NCBI RefSeq assembly: GCF_001577835.2
Contig: NC_029519.1
Span: 73,405,738 to 73,469,737, forward strand
Direction of reading: 5' to 3'
Source: Coturnix japonica
Lineage: Eukaryota; Chordata; Aves; Galliformes; Phasianidae
DNA: 64,000 nt
Positions 22,991 through 35,690 of the stretch are shown piece after piece. The notes under the pieces were generated by a model. It was not told the DNA's origin. It worked only from the letters and a program-made list of their open reading frames with translations, and did not search any database. The translations under genes and the position numbers were made by a program. Each line of letters opens with the position of its first letter. Position 1 is the stretch's first letter.

Positions 22991-23381
22991 TGCTTTGTTA
23001 GAAGACAAAGTCAGCACCTACTGATTCCAGTTAACATTAGGTCCCTAAGACAAGCTTGTTATCTGTTTCTTAGATAAGATCTCTAGAGCGTAAAATGGCA
23101 GTCTGTGTCTCTACAAAAAGAAATGTTCAGGCAGATTTTTTGGAGTATGTAATTACTGTCTGTCACTCATTAAAAAAAAAAAAAACAAAACTAAAGTATT
23201 ATTTCAGTCTTTCAAAGAAACAGGCAGCTGCAGCTTTTCAGCTTTTTCAAGCTGAGTTTGAGTCAAGAAGTTGAACATTTTTGGTGTGTCATCTGTCCAA
23301 GAACCTTTTAATATTTTTAATATTAGGATCAATTTCTAAAACTACAACATTATTTCTACAAGGCAGAGACAGCAAAACTGT
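22991..23381. other. Intergenic spacer
   Basis: AT-rich sequence with an A-run near 23,171-23,183; nothing recognisable. Confidence 0.6.
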
Positions 23382-23477
23382 AGAATCACAGAATCATTAA
23401 GGTTGGAAAAGACCTCTAAGATCATTTAGTCTAACTTGCCACCTCCTGCCAATATTGCCCAGTAAACTATGTCCCTA
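23382..23477 (-). mobile_element. CR1 LINE 3' end, short
   Basis: The plus strand reads GAATCACAGAATCATTAAGG then TTGGAAAAGACCTCTAAGATC and CTATGTCCCT, the terminal 95 bp or so of an antisense CR1 copy with its 3' tail at the left edge. Confidence 0.9.
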
Positions 23478-24923
23478 ACATAAGGAAGACATCAGTGATA
23501 ATGTTCCAAAGAATGTGAGCACTTCAAGAGCTTTCCATGCTACAGGGAAGCTGCACAGCACTGGAGCAGGCTTACTGCTGCCCCCGAGCTCTCATTCACC
23601 CCTTGTACCAACCGTGGCTGCTGTGGGGCTGAGAAAGTGGAAGACAACTTCTCATGTTTTATGTGTGTTAGATGACGGGAGTGGGATGAAACCATGCAAA
23701 CACATAAAAGGGCATGGAGGCTGCTGGGAAGACAAATTATGGATGAAATAGAAAACAAGAGGGGAAAACAACACAGAATATCAAGAATATTTCCCTCGGG
23801 AGACAGATCTTTTAAAGAAAAGGTTTATTTTATGTAATTACATAAGCATGACATTTGGCTGAGACTGCTGTACAGCTGCCTGAACTAGGCATTTGAAGGC
23901 CCCTTTGCTCTGCTTGTTGTTCTGCACATACCAAACCAGCAGTCTCTCCTTTCTGTGTGTCTGATTTGACTGATCCTACACCAGCTCTCCTCTGCAAAGC
24001 TCTTCTGCACAGCTTCTTCCACCACAGCTGTTCTACATGTCTGCATTTTGCCCTTCTCTGCAGCTGCTCTGTTTGTTCTCCAGTGGTTTTGCACCAGCTA
24101 TTCTGCACCACCATATGTATCTCAGACATCAGTCACCCACTCTTTTAATTTTGTTTTGACTGCTTGTTTCTTTCTCAGTGCTTTCTTGGTTTGAAATCCG
24201 GAAGAGAGAGAGTTTTTTCTTCCCAAGCTCTGAAGTCTGGAGTGCTTTGCTGAGCATTTCAAGTCCATAATATGAGGGCAGTAGGTTGGTGAAAAAATTG
24301 TTTAACATGAAGTCATTGCTGGATATAGAAGGTGATGCTGCCTCTGTTTAGACATCACTACCCTGGAACTGGCTTTCAAAGATGCAAGATCAAGAGCTTA
24401 TCCCAAAGGCTGTATACATGGATAGTCTGGGTATGTTTTCTGTACCCACATCTCAGACTACAGTCTCTGGATTGCTTTGAAGTAGAAAGAAGACCTAAAA
24501 AAGGGAAAGGAATGGTGGTGTAGAATGTTTACTTTATTTTATCGCCTTTATTTACCTGGTTTTCTGTAATCTTTATTTATCTGAAGGAGACTGGAGAAAA
24601 CATCCAGGTCTGTGTTTGTTTCCATTCCTCTTCCCACAGTAAAAGATTATTTTTGAAACTTTGGTGTTCCACAAATAGTAGTCTCTTATCCAGACCTTCT
24701 CAGTGCTTGAGGCAGCAGATGCAGCTTGGTGGGTAGAGAACCATAAAGGTCATTCAATGGGGTGTTTCCCTAGACAGAAGAAGAGCAAGTACACAGAGAT
24801 GCTTAGAAGACGTTACTGGCTGGCTCAGTTCTCTCTCTGTTGGCAAACAAGCAGGAAAACCTTACACTGCATTCTTCTGTCAAAAAGTCCTCAAGTATGA
24901 ATTCACTATCAATGGTGAAAGAA
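23478..24923. other. Intergenic, no gene seen
   Basis: About 1.4 kb. Open frames on both strands reach about 100 codons but overlap one another and show no family motif. No transposon is recognised. Confidence 0.6.
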
Positions 24924-25360
24924 CAAGATGTATGAAGAGCAGCTGAGGTCCCTCCGTTTGGGTCCCTACGTTTGCTCAGCCCAGAGCAGAGGAGCTGAGG
25001 GGAGACCTCATGGCAGCTATAGCTGCTCGCAGGGAGTGAAGGGGCAGCTCTGAGCTCTGCTCTGTGTGACAGCGACAGGGCCTGAGGGGACAGCACAGAG
25101 CTGTGCCAGGGGAGGGGCAGCTGGGGGTCAGTGAAAGGGTCTGCACCAGAGGGTGGTTTGCATGGAATGGGCTGCCCAGGGCAGTGGGCACAGCACTGAG
25201 CTGCCAGAGATCAAGGAGTGTTTAGACACTGCTGTCAGAAAGAAGGTCTGATTTTCAGGTGGTGCTCTGTAGAGCTGGGAGTTGGACTTGATCCCTGTGG
25301 GTCCCTTTCAAATCAGGTTATTCTGTGGTTCTATGATTTTTTTTTTCTATGATTTCTATG
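24924..25360 (+). mobile_element. CR1 LINE 3' fragment
   Basis: It contains CAGCCCAGAGCAGAGGAGCTG, GGAGACCTCATGGCAGCTAT, AATGGGCTGCCCAGGGCAGT and GGTTATTCTGTGGTTCTATG. It is a CR1 copy of a GC-richer subfamily than the 22.6-kb copy. The 3' tail is extended by a T-run and further TTTCTATG units. Confidence 0.88.
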
Positions 25361-25423
25361 TACTGCTGCTTGGGCAGCACACAGGATGGACAGGTGAGCA
25401 GAGCTTCAGGCTATGACAGTAAT

Positions 25424-25455
25424 AAAAACAACAAACAAACAAGCAAACAAACAAA
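25424..25455. repeat. (AAAC)n microsatellite
   Basis: A short array of AAAC/CAAA units with one AAGC interruption. Confidence 0.8.
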
Positions 25456-28400
25456 AAATGGAGAAAAGGATATTTATTCTTTCTCTTTTGATTCTTATGC
25501 TCTGGACAATAAGGCCAGACAGAGCAGGTCTCCCCAGCCTCCCTTCCTCTTCCTCTCAGTCAAAGGGCTCCTGTGGAGACTGTGAGAATATATCAATATT
25601 TAACAGCATTCTCCCTGCAAAACTCTTTGGAGAATAACAGAAACAACTGCTCACTTTTTCTTTCTTCAACAAACAGCAGCCAGGCCTCTGTAAACAGTCA
25701 ACTGATGAACAGTCAGGAAAAAACAAGTTCTTAAAGGAAGGAGTCGCCAAGGAAAATAATGGGGCAGCACGAGGGGTTTGGTGACGCAGTTGCACAGCTG
25801 CTGAGTTCAATGACTTCTCGATTGCCTCCATCTGAAACTGTGTTCCACTATGAAGAGATCCTCTACCTCTGTAGCTATTAATAGCTAGCTATGATGATTT
25901 GCTGCTTGAAGTCTTAGAGCGACTTGGGAAAAATAAGCAAACAAAACCCTGATGACTAACCCAGTACACAGCAAGAAGCAAGAAGCTTTCAATGAGTGGG
26001 ATTCTAAATGGCAAAGAGAGACAGAAAAACTGGAGAATCTAGTGGCAGTGCTTTTTAATATCACCTTCTAGCTTCTCTGTTGGCCATGAAGATACAAAGA
26101 TACAGCACCAATGCCAACATTACTGCCAGATGTTTCATCCCAGCTACCTGTCTAGATGTCCCTTAACATCAGGGCAATAAAATTACAAGTGCAAAACGGG
26201 TCCCATTATTGCATCCAAAAAGTACTTAACTATTAAGCCTCTTTTATGTAAAGAATGCCTCAGATGACTATAACTTATGTATGTGTCCATGTTGTACAAA
26301 TCCCAAGGAAGGGTGATTAACCCAATGATCTTACAGCAGGTTTCAGAATAATTAATGTTTTCCCTTTGATTCCTGGCACAATTTCAATCCCAATTTCCAA
26401 AAAGTAAAAAGTTCTGAATGTTGTCTCATGTCCATCAGAAGTAATTCATAAAGCTCTGGGGCAATAGGAAAAACAAATGCAGAGTGCGGTAATAAGTAGT
26501 ATTTCATGGTATTGTAAGAGCATGGGAAACATTTTGTAATGGAAGGTAATGAAATAATGGCTTCTGCCCTACACATGTGTTGAAGTCATTACAGTGTGAT
26601 GTGCCTAACACAGCTATCTACAAAAGTTATCTCATCAGAGTTTGAAATGCACTAATTACACCCATCTTTCTAGCCTTGCTACCTCTAAAACTGTTTCTTT
26701 CCCATCTGTAAGTCCTGTTGCAAGGAACATAAGAAAAGCACATTTAAGCCACACACACAAAAAACCAAATAAAATAATTTTTTTATGTACATAAAAATAT
26801 CTGAGCTTGAAAGTCCATCATGCTTGTACACTTTTTGGTTAGACACCAGCGCTCTGTTTCACACTGCATGTTGTTGAGATCATCCACTGCAAGCTGCATA
26901 CCCCCCTGGAAAACCAGCTATGGCTTATGTTAAGGGCATGAGCAGCTATGTCTCTACAAAAAGATTTCAACATTTGGAATATGTTATTCCTCTGGGATTA
27001 AATATTGCCATTCTGGTGTGCTAAAATGTTTCAGTTGTGGCCCATAAATCCCGCAGTGAAATCTCACATTTAGGGGAAAGCAGGAAAAATTTTGTGGCAA
27101 GTCAAAGGAGTTCTGGTGTTTTGAAAAGCCCTTTACAGCTTTTCAGTGGTTTGAGATGTCAGATGTTATACAAAGAGGAGAAAACTGTGGGCAGAGTGTG
27201 AGAAAGTAATGAGAGATGCAGCGATAAACACAAACTGTTGTTCCACATTTCTTTTTTACCAGAATATCAGTACATACTGTCTGTATTTTTGCTGGGTTTG
27301 TTGCAGTAAGTTGTCTGAGTGCTAGTGTGATTGTTTAGAGGAAAAGTTCTCTGACTTCTTGCTAGCCAATATCATTAGTGTTATTGGTGTGAGGCTAAAC
27401 AACCACAAACAGAAATCTAGCGTTCTATGAAAGCTGAAGGATCTCCTTATTTACTTCTTACTTTATTCAGTTTTTTTGGCCTCACATCTGTAACAGCAGC
27501 TGCAGAAACAAGAAAGACACATGAGTAAATGCTGGCAAATTGAAAAAGAGCAGCCCTTGAAAGCAGCCTGGCTAACTCCAGCAAATCACTCCCACCCCTT
27601 TAAAATAAAGCAAGCTTTTCTTTGTCTTAGTTGTACCACTGAAGTAATTTAATATTTGTATTGAAAAGGAAAATAGGAATCTGTACACATTAAACACTGT
27701 TAGACATTACAAATTTGCTTTAACCAGAAGCAATAAACATACTATTAGAACTGTTTTACCCCAAGAACAGAATAGGTAACTAAATAAAATCAGTATTTTT
27801 TGAATAGAAGTGTGAATTTTGACTAAGATTATTCTTTTTGACAGGCAGTGTTTTCAGTACACAACATTTATTTTGCATAGTACTGAGGAAATCTGACCCA
27901 ACAGAGCTGATTGCTAACACTGTCAAACCTAATGGCATGGATTTTGCTCTGAAATAGAAGAGGAAAGCACAGTGGCCTTCTAAAAGGCACCTAAAAGCCA
28001 GCTTATGAGCTCTTTCTTACGCTTATAAGCATGGGTGAAGAAGATGAAGAAATGTGATCATGGCCCAAAGTGTCAACAGGCTCTTCCTGGGATTAAGAGT
28101 GGTTGGGTGATGCAGATTTTTACCTGTGTGTGTGCTTTTATAGACCCATTCATTTGGCCTTTGAGGTCCAAATTCTCCAAAAGATGTAGGTGGTATGCCA
28201 TGAATACCTTATGGATTATGCAATTCACTGTGTGTGGCTCATGGGTACCACATTTGCTAGAGACTGACCATAAGACAAAATTTGTATGCGTGTGGCAATT
28301 TCTGACACCACAGCACTGCTTTGCATTCTGATTTAGAGGAGAAGTCAGAATTTAAACATCTTTCTTGGTGGTATGATTTCCCAGCATTTCATCTTGACAC

Positions 28401-31400
28401 TTCCAATCACAGTGAAACATTTGAATGTGGTTTTATCTCCCTGAAAACACATTAGCTCAGTCAGAAAGAATACTTTACAACACAGGGCCTACAGAGTACA
28501 TGAACAAGACAAGTAAAGGAGAGGCATTTTTATATTGTGTATGGGCAGTTATTGGAATGCACAGAAGTTTGTTATTGAGTAGATGATAAACCTGAATCGC
28601 ACACTAGATATGAGTAGTAGGTCTTACCTGTATTTGGCTTCACTTGTATAATTAAACAGAAGACAGCTATCACAATTATATTTTGATATTGTACACAAAT
28701 TGTCAGGTTTTTATGAAAGGAATATGTTAAAAATAAGGAAAAAATGGAATTTCACGCTAGTAAAAGTCTTAAACCAAAATTGCACCATTCAGAGAATCTG
28801 CTTCATTTCCAGCTTTTAAATTTACACGGAATAGGAAACAACTGCATGAAATTAAACAAGTGAAATTAACAAAGTGAAGCAGAAATGTTTCTGCTGTTAG
28901 TACAAAAAAAAAAAAAAAAAAAAAAGGACTCAGCTCATTTTCACTGATAATTCCTCACCTGTTCCTGTGCCAACATCAACAAACAGAAAGTCATATTGAT
29001 TGCAACATGCTACATAGGAAGGTTGGTTTAACTTGCAAATCTCCCCTAAAAAACAAAAATCCTGCTTTGGATTAAACCCAAGATTTAATCCCATGGCTCT
29101 AGCAATAGTATTTTGAAAAATCATTTTTCAGCTGCTATGGTAAATGTTTCTAAAAACAGAGGAGAGGTTTACAATCTGTTACAGCAATGAATCAAAATAA
29201 CTACTCATTTTCCTTGTGAAGTCTCCAGAGCCTTGGTAAACACCATGCCGGCTCATTTGAGAGGGAAGAATGATTTTCGGTATAGTGCAACTCCGAAACT
29301 GAATGAAAAAAAACAAACACGTGTAGGTTAATTATCCATTAAATTAAATACTCATTCACTCAGAGTTCCAGTGACTGGAGATGGGTCTACTTAATGAACA
29401 ACCTGTTTGTGAGTCCAGCACAAGTGCACCTTAGAAACCTAGGGCCAGATCCTAAAATCTGTGATGCAAAACATATACTTGAAGTTAAGCACGTGATTAA
29501 TATGTTGGTGAACACAAATGTTTGGTCTGTGCTGGACCAAACAAATGATGTGAATATTAAAACATCCCTCCAAACTTGTGCAAGTGGATGATCACAGTTT
29601 GCTGGTCCAACAAGTGTTTCATCTGCTGTTGGTAGCAAGCTCATGGTAGCACTGATTTCATGGGTGACAATGACATAGTGCATGAATCTAATTAACTCCA
29701 GCTCATGTATATGGTAAAACATATACAATGCATTCACATAGATTAATTTCACATGCGAATATATACATGTATAACACATAAAAAGGGAAATGCATATACA
29801 AGAAAATGCAGAAATATTTATTAGGTAAATGTAAAGAAGAAAGATGAATTCTGTGGCTTGTGTTATAAAACCTGTAGTTAGAAACCCTGATACTTTGAAA
29901 GAGATGTCCTTGCTGACCCTTTTGTCAGTTAAAAAGCCCTGCTGAACGTATTGGCATTAGTGCAGAAAATGCATTGTCTGACTTTATCTCCTTCTGTGAG
30001 TAGTGCAGAAGTTTTATCAAGTGGCAAGTGTGGCAATCAGTTCATAGGATAGTGATGAAATACTTTTCAATTTAACAGTAAATCAAGATGAAGATAACTA
30101 CATCTAGAGGTGTTTTGTGGGGCTTTTTTCCTTTTCTCATTTTATCAGCAGCTTCCAAAAAGCTGTAGACAGCTGATTTGAAAACTATCTAATGGTTTGT
30201 GTTAATTTCCTATAGACCTTCAAAATGTGCTGATACTCCATCAATAGCTCCAAGAAAGACTGAGAGATCTCTGACATTTTTAAGGCCTTCTAATGGAGGA
30301 AGATATAAATAAGCATTAAAGAGTGGATTGTGACAGGATTTTTAAGTCATGCTAATAATTTATCAGCTGACATAAGCTCAAATTGGAAATTATAAACTGA
30401 TCTGAATGCCTGGAAGAAAAGGCTGATTTTTATTTCATTTTGTGGAGACCACAGAAATGAGTCACGTGGAAGCATGGCTAAAGAGGAGGTGGGTAGGGTT
30501 ATATTATAGTACAGAGAAAATATTTTCTGCAAGTCATTTGAATAGACTGTCATGTTGGATTTGTTGTTCACTTCTGTTTCAGTCCTGTCTCTTACCTGTG
30601 ACTGATAACTATTACTAACATGAAGCACTCAGGCAAATATTGCACTATCAAACTGCAATCACTGTCTCTGTGATATTAAAAAGACTCAGTGATCCTGTGT
30701 GGTCTGCAATAAGACAGATGTCTACATGGACATTGCCTCCTTTCTGGTTTTCAGTTCCTTCACTGAAACCATAGTTCATGATCGTGAATGTGTGCATTTA
30801 TACATGTCTGAATTCAGTGTCTCAGCAGGGTAAAGGCAACGCGCCCAGTTGCCCAGGGTGGTGTCTGTAAGATTCACAGTATTTATTTTGGACTATGTTT
30901 CAGCTGACAATTTAAATTTCATTGATTATTTTATTTTAATCTTGACAAGTCACCATCCATTGTCTAACAGGTTTTGTTTTTCTGGCTCCAAATCATGCTC
31001 TCTTTTTCCTTTATAAGAAAGGTTCTTGCTTTACTTTTCTTTCTTTTATCTCAGTTTGGTTTACATGTCAACTTTCAGCTTAAAAAAAATAAAAATAAAA
31101 AATCAAACAGGGTATTAAGGCTCTTCAAATTTAAAGACAGAATTGTAAAAAAGGAAATGAAAATATCCAATGAACCCTTTTGTGTTTTGTTTTTTTAAGC
31201 CTATAAACCAATACCACACTTCTGGTCACAGGAAAAACCCAAAGCTATTATGTAAAACAAGATAAATTCAGCCTTGACTGTAGATCTACCACTCTGTTGC
31301 AACTTTTCAGCTGAAGTGTCCTGTGATTGAATAAAAACTGAAGGCAGCCATATGGTAAATATGCCCCTCACTTTTATAGGATTAGAAGGAAAAGACTCCT

Positions 31401-31455
31401 TAAATGAAATTTCCTTCCAATGGGAGATATTTTGTGGCCTGCTGCTCTTGGTACT
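25456..31455. other. Intergenic, no gene seen (6 kb)
   Basis: AT-rich sequence without recognisable exons. An A22 run lies at 28,904-28,925 with no retrocopy recognisable beside it. A patch at 29,438-29,500 (GGGCCAGATCCTAAAATCTG and AAGTTAAGCACGTGATTAA) resembles old amniote interspersed repeats. Confidence 0.55.
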
Positions 31456-31575
31456 ATGTGATAAGAAATATTTTAAGTAACTTATGACACAAGATTGTAT
31501 TAATATGTAGATACAATGTGATAAGAAATATTTTAAGTAACTTATGACACAAGATTGTATTAATATGTAGATACA
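31456..31575. repeat. Exact 60-bp tandem duplication
   Basis: Positions 31,456-31,515 and 31,516-31,575 are identical over all 60 bases, beginning ATGTGATAAGAAATATTTTA. The flanks do not continue the repeat. Full identity in otherwise neutral-looking DNA points to a recent duplication or an assembly artefact. Confidence 0.97.
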
Positions 31576-34500
31576 TAGGCCCATCAATTTTATCCATTAT
31601 CATCTGCCACAACTTTGCAAATGGTGGCATGAAAGGGGAGGTTCTTGATGTCCATGCTTTACTCATGCCTATCCATTGCCTAAAAGATGCTGTGTACCTA
31701 GCTTGTTCTTAGCCAAGCAGACTGTCTATGGCCAGTAGGAAGCAGGCCTGACTGAAGCATTATTGTGCCGAAGTTATGACTGTGCTGACAGATGTTATCT
31801 ACACAACAATCCACACAACAATAGCAGATTTTGTCTGAAATGGTCAGCTTTTTTTGGAAAGCAACCTTCATTATGGCCCAGCTGCAAAGTAACTCAACAT
31901 GTGAACATCCATGAACAGGAAAAATCCTCATAAAAATCTGTTCACGTTAACAAAGCACTTTATTCTGGAAGGTTGGAGACATCTGGGAGCTGTTTGGAAA
32001 TCCTGGAGATCTGGTGTTTGTGCTGTGAGGAACAGCTGACAGCTTTAGGGTGCGCTGGAAGCAGCCGACTGCAAGTCACCTGTCAGCCGCCTCGTAAATC
32101 TGGGAGAAACAGATCGTGCACAAATGGACTGGCATTCGCTATTTTTATGCACAAAATAATATAGCAGCAGGTGACTTTAATATAAGGCAAGTAATTTGTG
32201 CACGTTGTATAGTATAAACTCGTCAGGCAGCCATTTGGTTACTGGCAAAAGTTCTGAGCAAGTCGGTGCTCAGGAGGAAGATTTATGTCAATTTCCTCGA
32301 TTCCTCAAGATGCAAGAAAGCATCCAGCCTTCCTGCTACTAAAGCATTCAGAAGGTCCATTAGAGATCATACTGGAACTGTATTTCATGTGCCTCGCCAC
32401 TTAAGTTAGGCTGTCAAGTTGAATAGCTTCGAGCCTCACAAACCCTAACTTTCCACTCCCAACATTTCCCCTTTGCCAAACCATCGTTCTCAAATAGTTG
32501 CAGCAGAAAAGCATGGGAAAATCTCGTAGAAATAAAGAGAGCAGTTCAGAGCAGAAAATTCTGAGAAATTAGTACTTTTTGTCAAGGGTTCCAACATTGT
32601 TATTCCCTGTGTACAATACTGTAAATCAGAGGGAAAGGAAGACAAGTTTTATTCATTTGGCACTTGTGGAATGAAACCACATGAGCAGTGATTTATCTTA
32701 GCATGGAAAATAGTAACTTCCTCAAGACAGGCTTTTTTTTTCTTTTCTTTTTTTTTTTTTGGCAGGGTAGAGGTAAGTAAGTTGATAGATACTACTGAAC
32801 ACTGTTTCCAGAAGTAACCCAGAGAAGCAATATGAAGAAGGCAGAAAATAAATCCAGATACCAATCTATCACTTTCCTCTTTCTTTTAAATACAGACAAA
32901 GTACTACTCTTTGTGATTACAATCATAAACTGCTGAGAACTGGACTCTTAGTTTTGTCACATACTAGCTATAATTTTATGTGAAGAGGTGACCTGGATTT
33001 GATCCAGCTGACCAGACGGAAAATATACAGCCAATTTTAGGATCCATATAAATAATTACTTCTACTCCTAAGCAAGTCAGAAGTGTTCAGATCCTTTTGA
33101 AACATTGCAAGAATCAAATTGAAAATATATCAGAAAAAATGTGGAGCGCTGGTTCTCTTCTCTTCTCTGAAATGAAAGTGTGACTGTTCAGTCATAACTA
33201 GTTATTCTGATACTCTTCTCGGGGAGAACATGCAGTCTGAAAACATAACATGATTATACAATGGTTTGTAGTTTTTTAGCTAAATTAACTCAGAAGAGTT
33301 TTACCCTGAACAATCCGAATCCTGGAAGAGCTTAGGTAACCTGAATTTTACACTTAGCTCAGATATTGACCATCATGGATGAAAGGAAGTGGAGACTTGA
33401 GTTTCTTTTCCAATACATGAGGAGTCAGTGTTGTACCCAAGATGTCACTGATTGGATGTGGTATTTTGCACTTTTCCTTAGGGAGGAAGGTATTTAGACA
33501 GAACACCATTGCTGCTGATGAAGTTAGAAACATAAAAGCACATGCAACTGGGAGTACTTGAAAGAGAAACAGAACGTATTGTCCCATGGAAATAGCCTAG
33601 ATTTAATTATCTTCTTTTTTTATTTTCTTTTTTTCACCCCAAGGCTGATTCAGGCATATCTAAAAACATCAAAACCTTTACCCTTCTACTTGAAATACAA
33701 GATGAAATGAATATTTAGAATAAAGTGCAATAGCAACTTTTCATCCCAGTCTCATGTACTCTGAGCGTTTGTCGGTCTACTTGAGATGAATAAACATAGA
33801 ACTAACAGAATTGGTTTTCCAATACTGATGCTGAAGCAAGATAAAATGTGAGCCAGTGGGAAAGTCAATGTCATAATGGTTTTTGTGCAGTAGGACATGC
33901 CAATAACAAGATTTAACTCCAGCGATAACCCTTGGTCTCATAGAGCCTGAAGACATGGTTTTTGTACATGTTGAAATCATTTACATGACATCTCTTGCAA
34001 CAGTGCGTTATTGTTCATATAGGATTTGAGTATGGAATGAATACATTTTTTAACTCTACAAATTAGTGACAACTGTTTCTTTACAACAGATGTTTGGTTC
34101 CCCTGGGAGAATCTCTCAATCAGTGATGACCTTTTACAAGACTTTTTTCAGAAAGGTTTCTTAAATCTTTGGCTGAAAACTGAAAAAAAAAAATAAAATA
34201 GCCCATAGCAATTTATTGTTGCCTGGAATGTTGAATCTCTGCTTGCTTTCTTCTGCAATGAGATCAGATTTTTTTTTTTTTTCTTTCCATTTACTTTTCT
34301 AAATCCATTTATGGTGATGCAGAAGGTAATATAACCAATAATGGAAGATTTAGAAGGCTCCCATAGAATAGCTTTAATCTGATTGTCAGCAGCGTGCAAT
34401 AAAATTATATCCTTCAGTAAAGAGTTATCAGATATCAGAAAATAACCTATACAACCCCACTTTCCAGTTCTAAATAAAGTTGATATAGTTCTGATATATC

Positions 34501-35236
34501 TAATGTTAGTTTTTTCCTTTCTAGGACAAAAATAAAAATGCAACTTTTAACAACTAGACATGTAACTGTTGCATATGTGGCATAGTTACATACACAATAT
34601 GTGGCAAAGAAATATGTTTTATTTCCTATTGGAATCTCTTTGGAGCGACAGCTGACCCCCCTGTACATTTGCAATCTGAAGCTCATGGTCCAAACCCAGC
34701 TACTTCTGAAGAACTGCACTAACTCTCACACACACACTTAGCCTGGATTTGTGGTTTGATATATTTCCTGAAGTTTCTGAGAATCCCATCTGAGATTATT
34801 GTGGATCTAGCATATGGCTTAATGCACAAGCAACAGTGTAGGAATACAGTTGTGTTTTTTCTGCTTTTTGTTTATCAGTAGTAAAAGGCTTAATCTATGA
34901 AGATTTTTAACTGACTAGAGTGTAACTGCAGAGCCACAGAGGTAGAAGCTGATAAGTATAAAACGCCATGGACTGAGCAGTTATGGGATAGTTCTTCCCA
35001 CTTTCATGCAGGCCCTCATCTCCAGTTCAGCTTCCCTGATGTTGCCCTGAAGACCTTATCCCAGTGTGGGCTATCAGGAATTTCTGTCAGTGCACCCCAT
35101 ACAGCAAATGTGCTACAGTCAGGTTGAACCTCACTCAGTAAGAGCAGGAAGGAACAGCATTTGCCTCACTTTTGTACTTTGTGGAAAACCAAGATTTTTG
35201 AAAAACTAACATGGAAAAGCTTTGTTGTGCTGCCTT
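31576..35236. other. Intergenic, no gene seen (3.7 kb)
   Basis: No exon-like frame was found. The 31,950-32,480 part retains several CpGs and lacks simple repeats, so it is a candidate conserved non-coding stretch. T-runs occur at about 32,748-32,760 and 34,268-34,282. Confidence 0.5.
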
Positions 35237-35439
35237 TTTCTCTCCTCTCCTCTCTTCTCCTCTCCTCTCCTCTCCTCTCCTCTCCTCTCCTCGTCCTGCT
35301 CCTTCGCTCTCGTCTTCCTCTCCTCCTCCTCTCCTCACCCTTTGCCTCTTCCATCATTCTCCTCCTGCTCCGTCCTCCGTTCGTCCCTCCTCTTCCGTCG
35401 TCCTGCTCCTCTCCTCTCCTCTCCTCTCCTCTCCTCTCT
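35237..35439. repeat. (CTCCT)n pyrimidine-rich tract
   Basis: Two pure (CTCCT)n blocks, about 35,240-35,291 and 35,405-35,438, flank an impure middle of about 110 bp with TCGTCC and CCGTCC variants. The 3' end joins a CR1 fragment. Confidence 0.92.
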
Positions 35440-35690
35440 GTTGAAATTGGTTTCAAGATTAAAGAGGGTAGATTTAGGTTCAATATAAGGAAAAATCCTT
35501 CTGCAGTGAGAGTGGTGAATCACTGGAAGAGGTTGCCCAGAGAGGTGGTGAGTGCCTCATCCCTGGAGAATTTCAAGGTGAGGCTGGATTGGGCTCTGGG
35601 CAAGCTGAAGTGGATATCCCTGTTCATTGCAGGAGAGTTGGATTAGATGACCTCTAACTCTAAGAATTCCATAATTCTATGATTTCTTCC
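35440..35690 (+). mobile_element. CR1 LINE 3' fragment joined to a CTCCT tract
   Basis: It contains AAAGAGGGTAGATTTAGGTT, GGAAGAGGTTGCCCAGAGAG, GTTGGATTAGATGACCTCTA and ends AATTCTATGATTTCTT. Its 5' truncation point lies exactly at the end of the microsatellite. Confidence 0.93.

Noticed and set aside
28904-28925. A22 run as the tail of a processed pseudogene
   Set aside because: The upstream sequence matches no gene or SINE that I recognise, and no target-site duplication was evident.
31454-31666. A small protein with an internal 20-residue duplication
   Set aside because: The protein repeat follows from the 60-bp DNA duplication. No homology or gene structure surrounds it.
35161-35646. 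Serine/leucine-rich frames on both strands
   Set aside because: They are produced by the (CTCCT)n array and the adjoining CR1 fragment.
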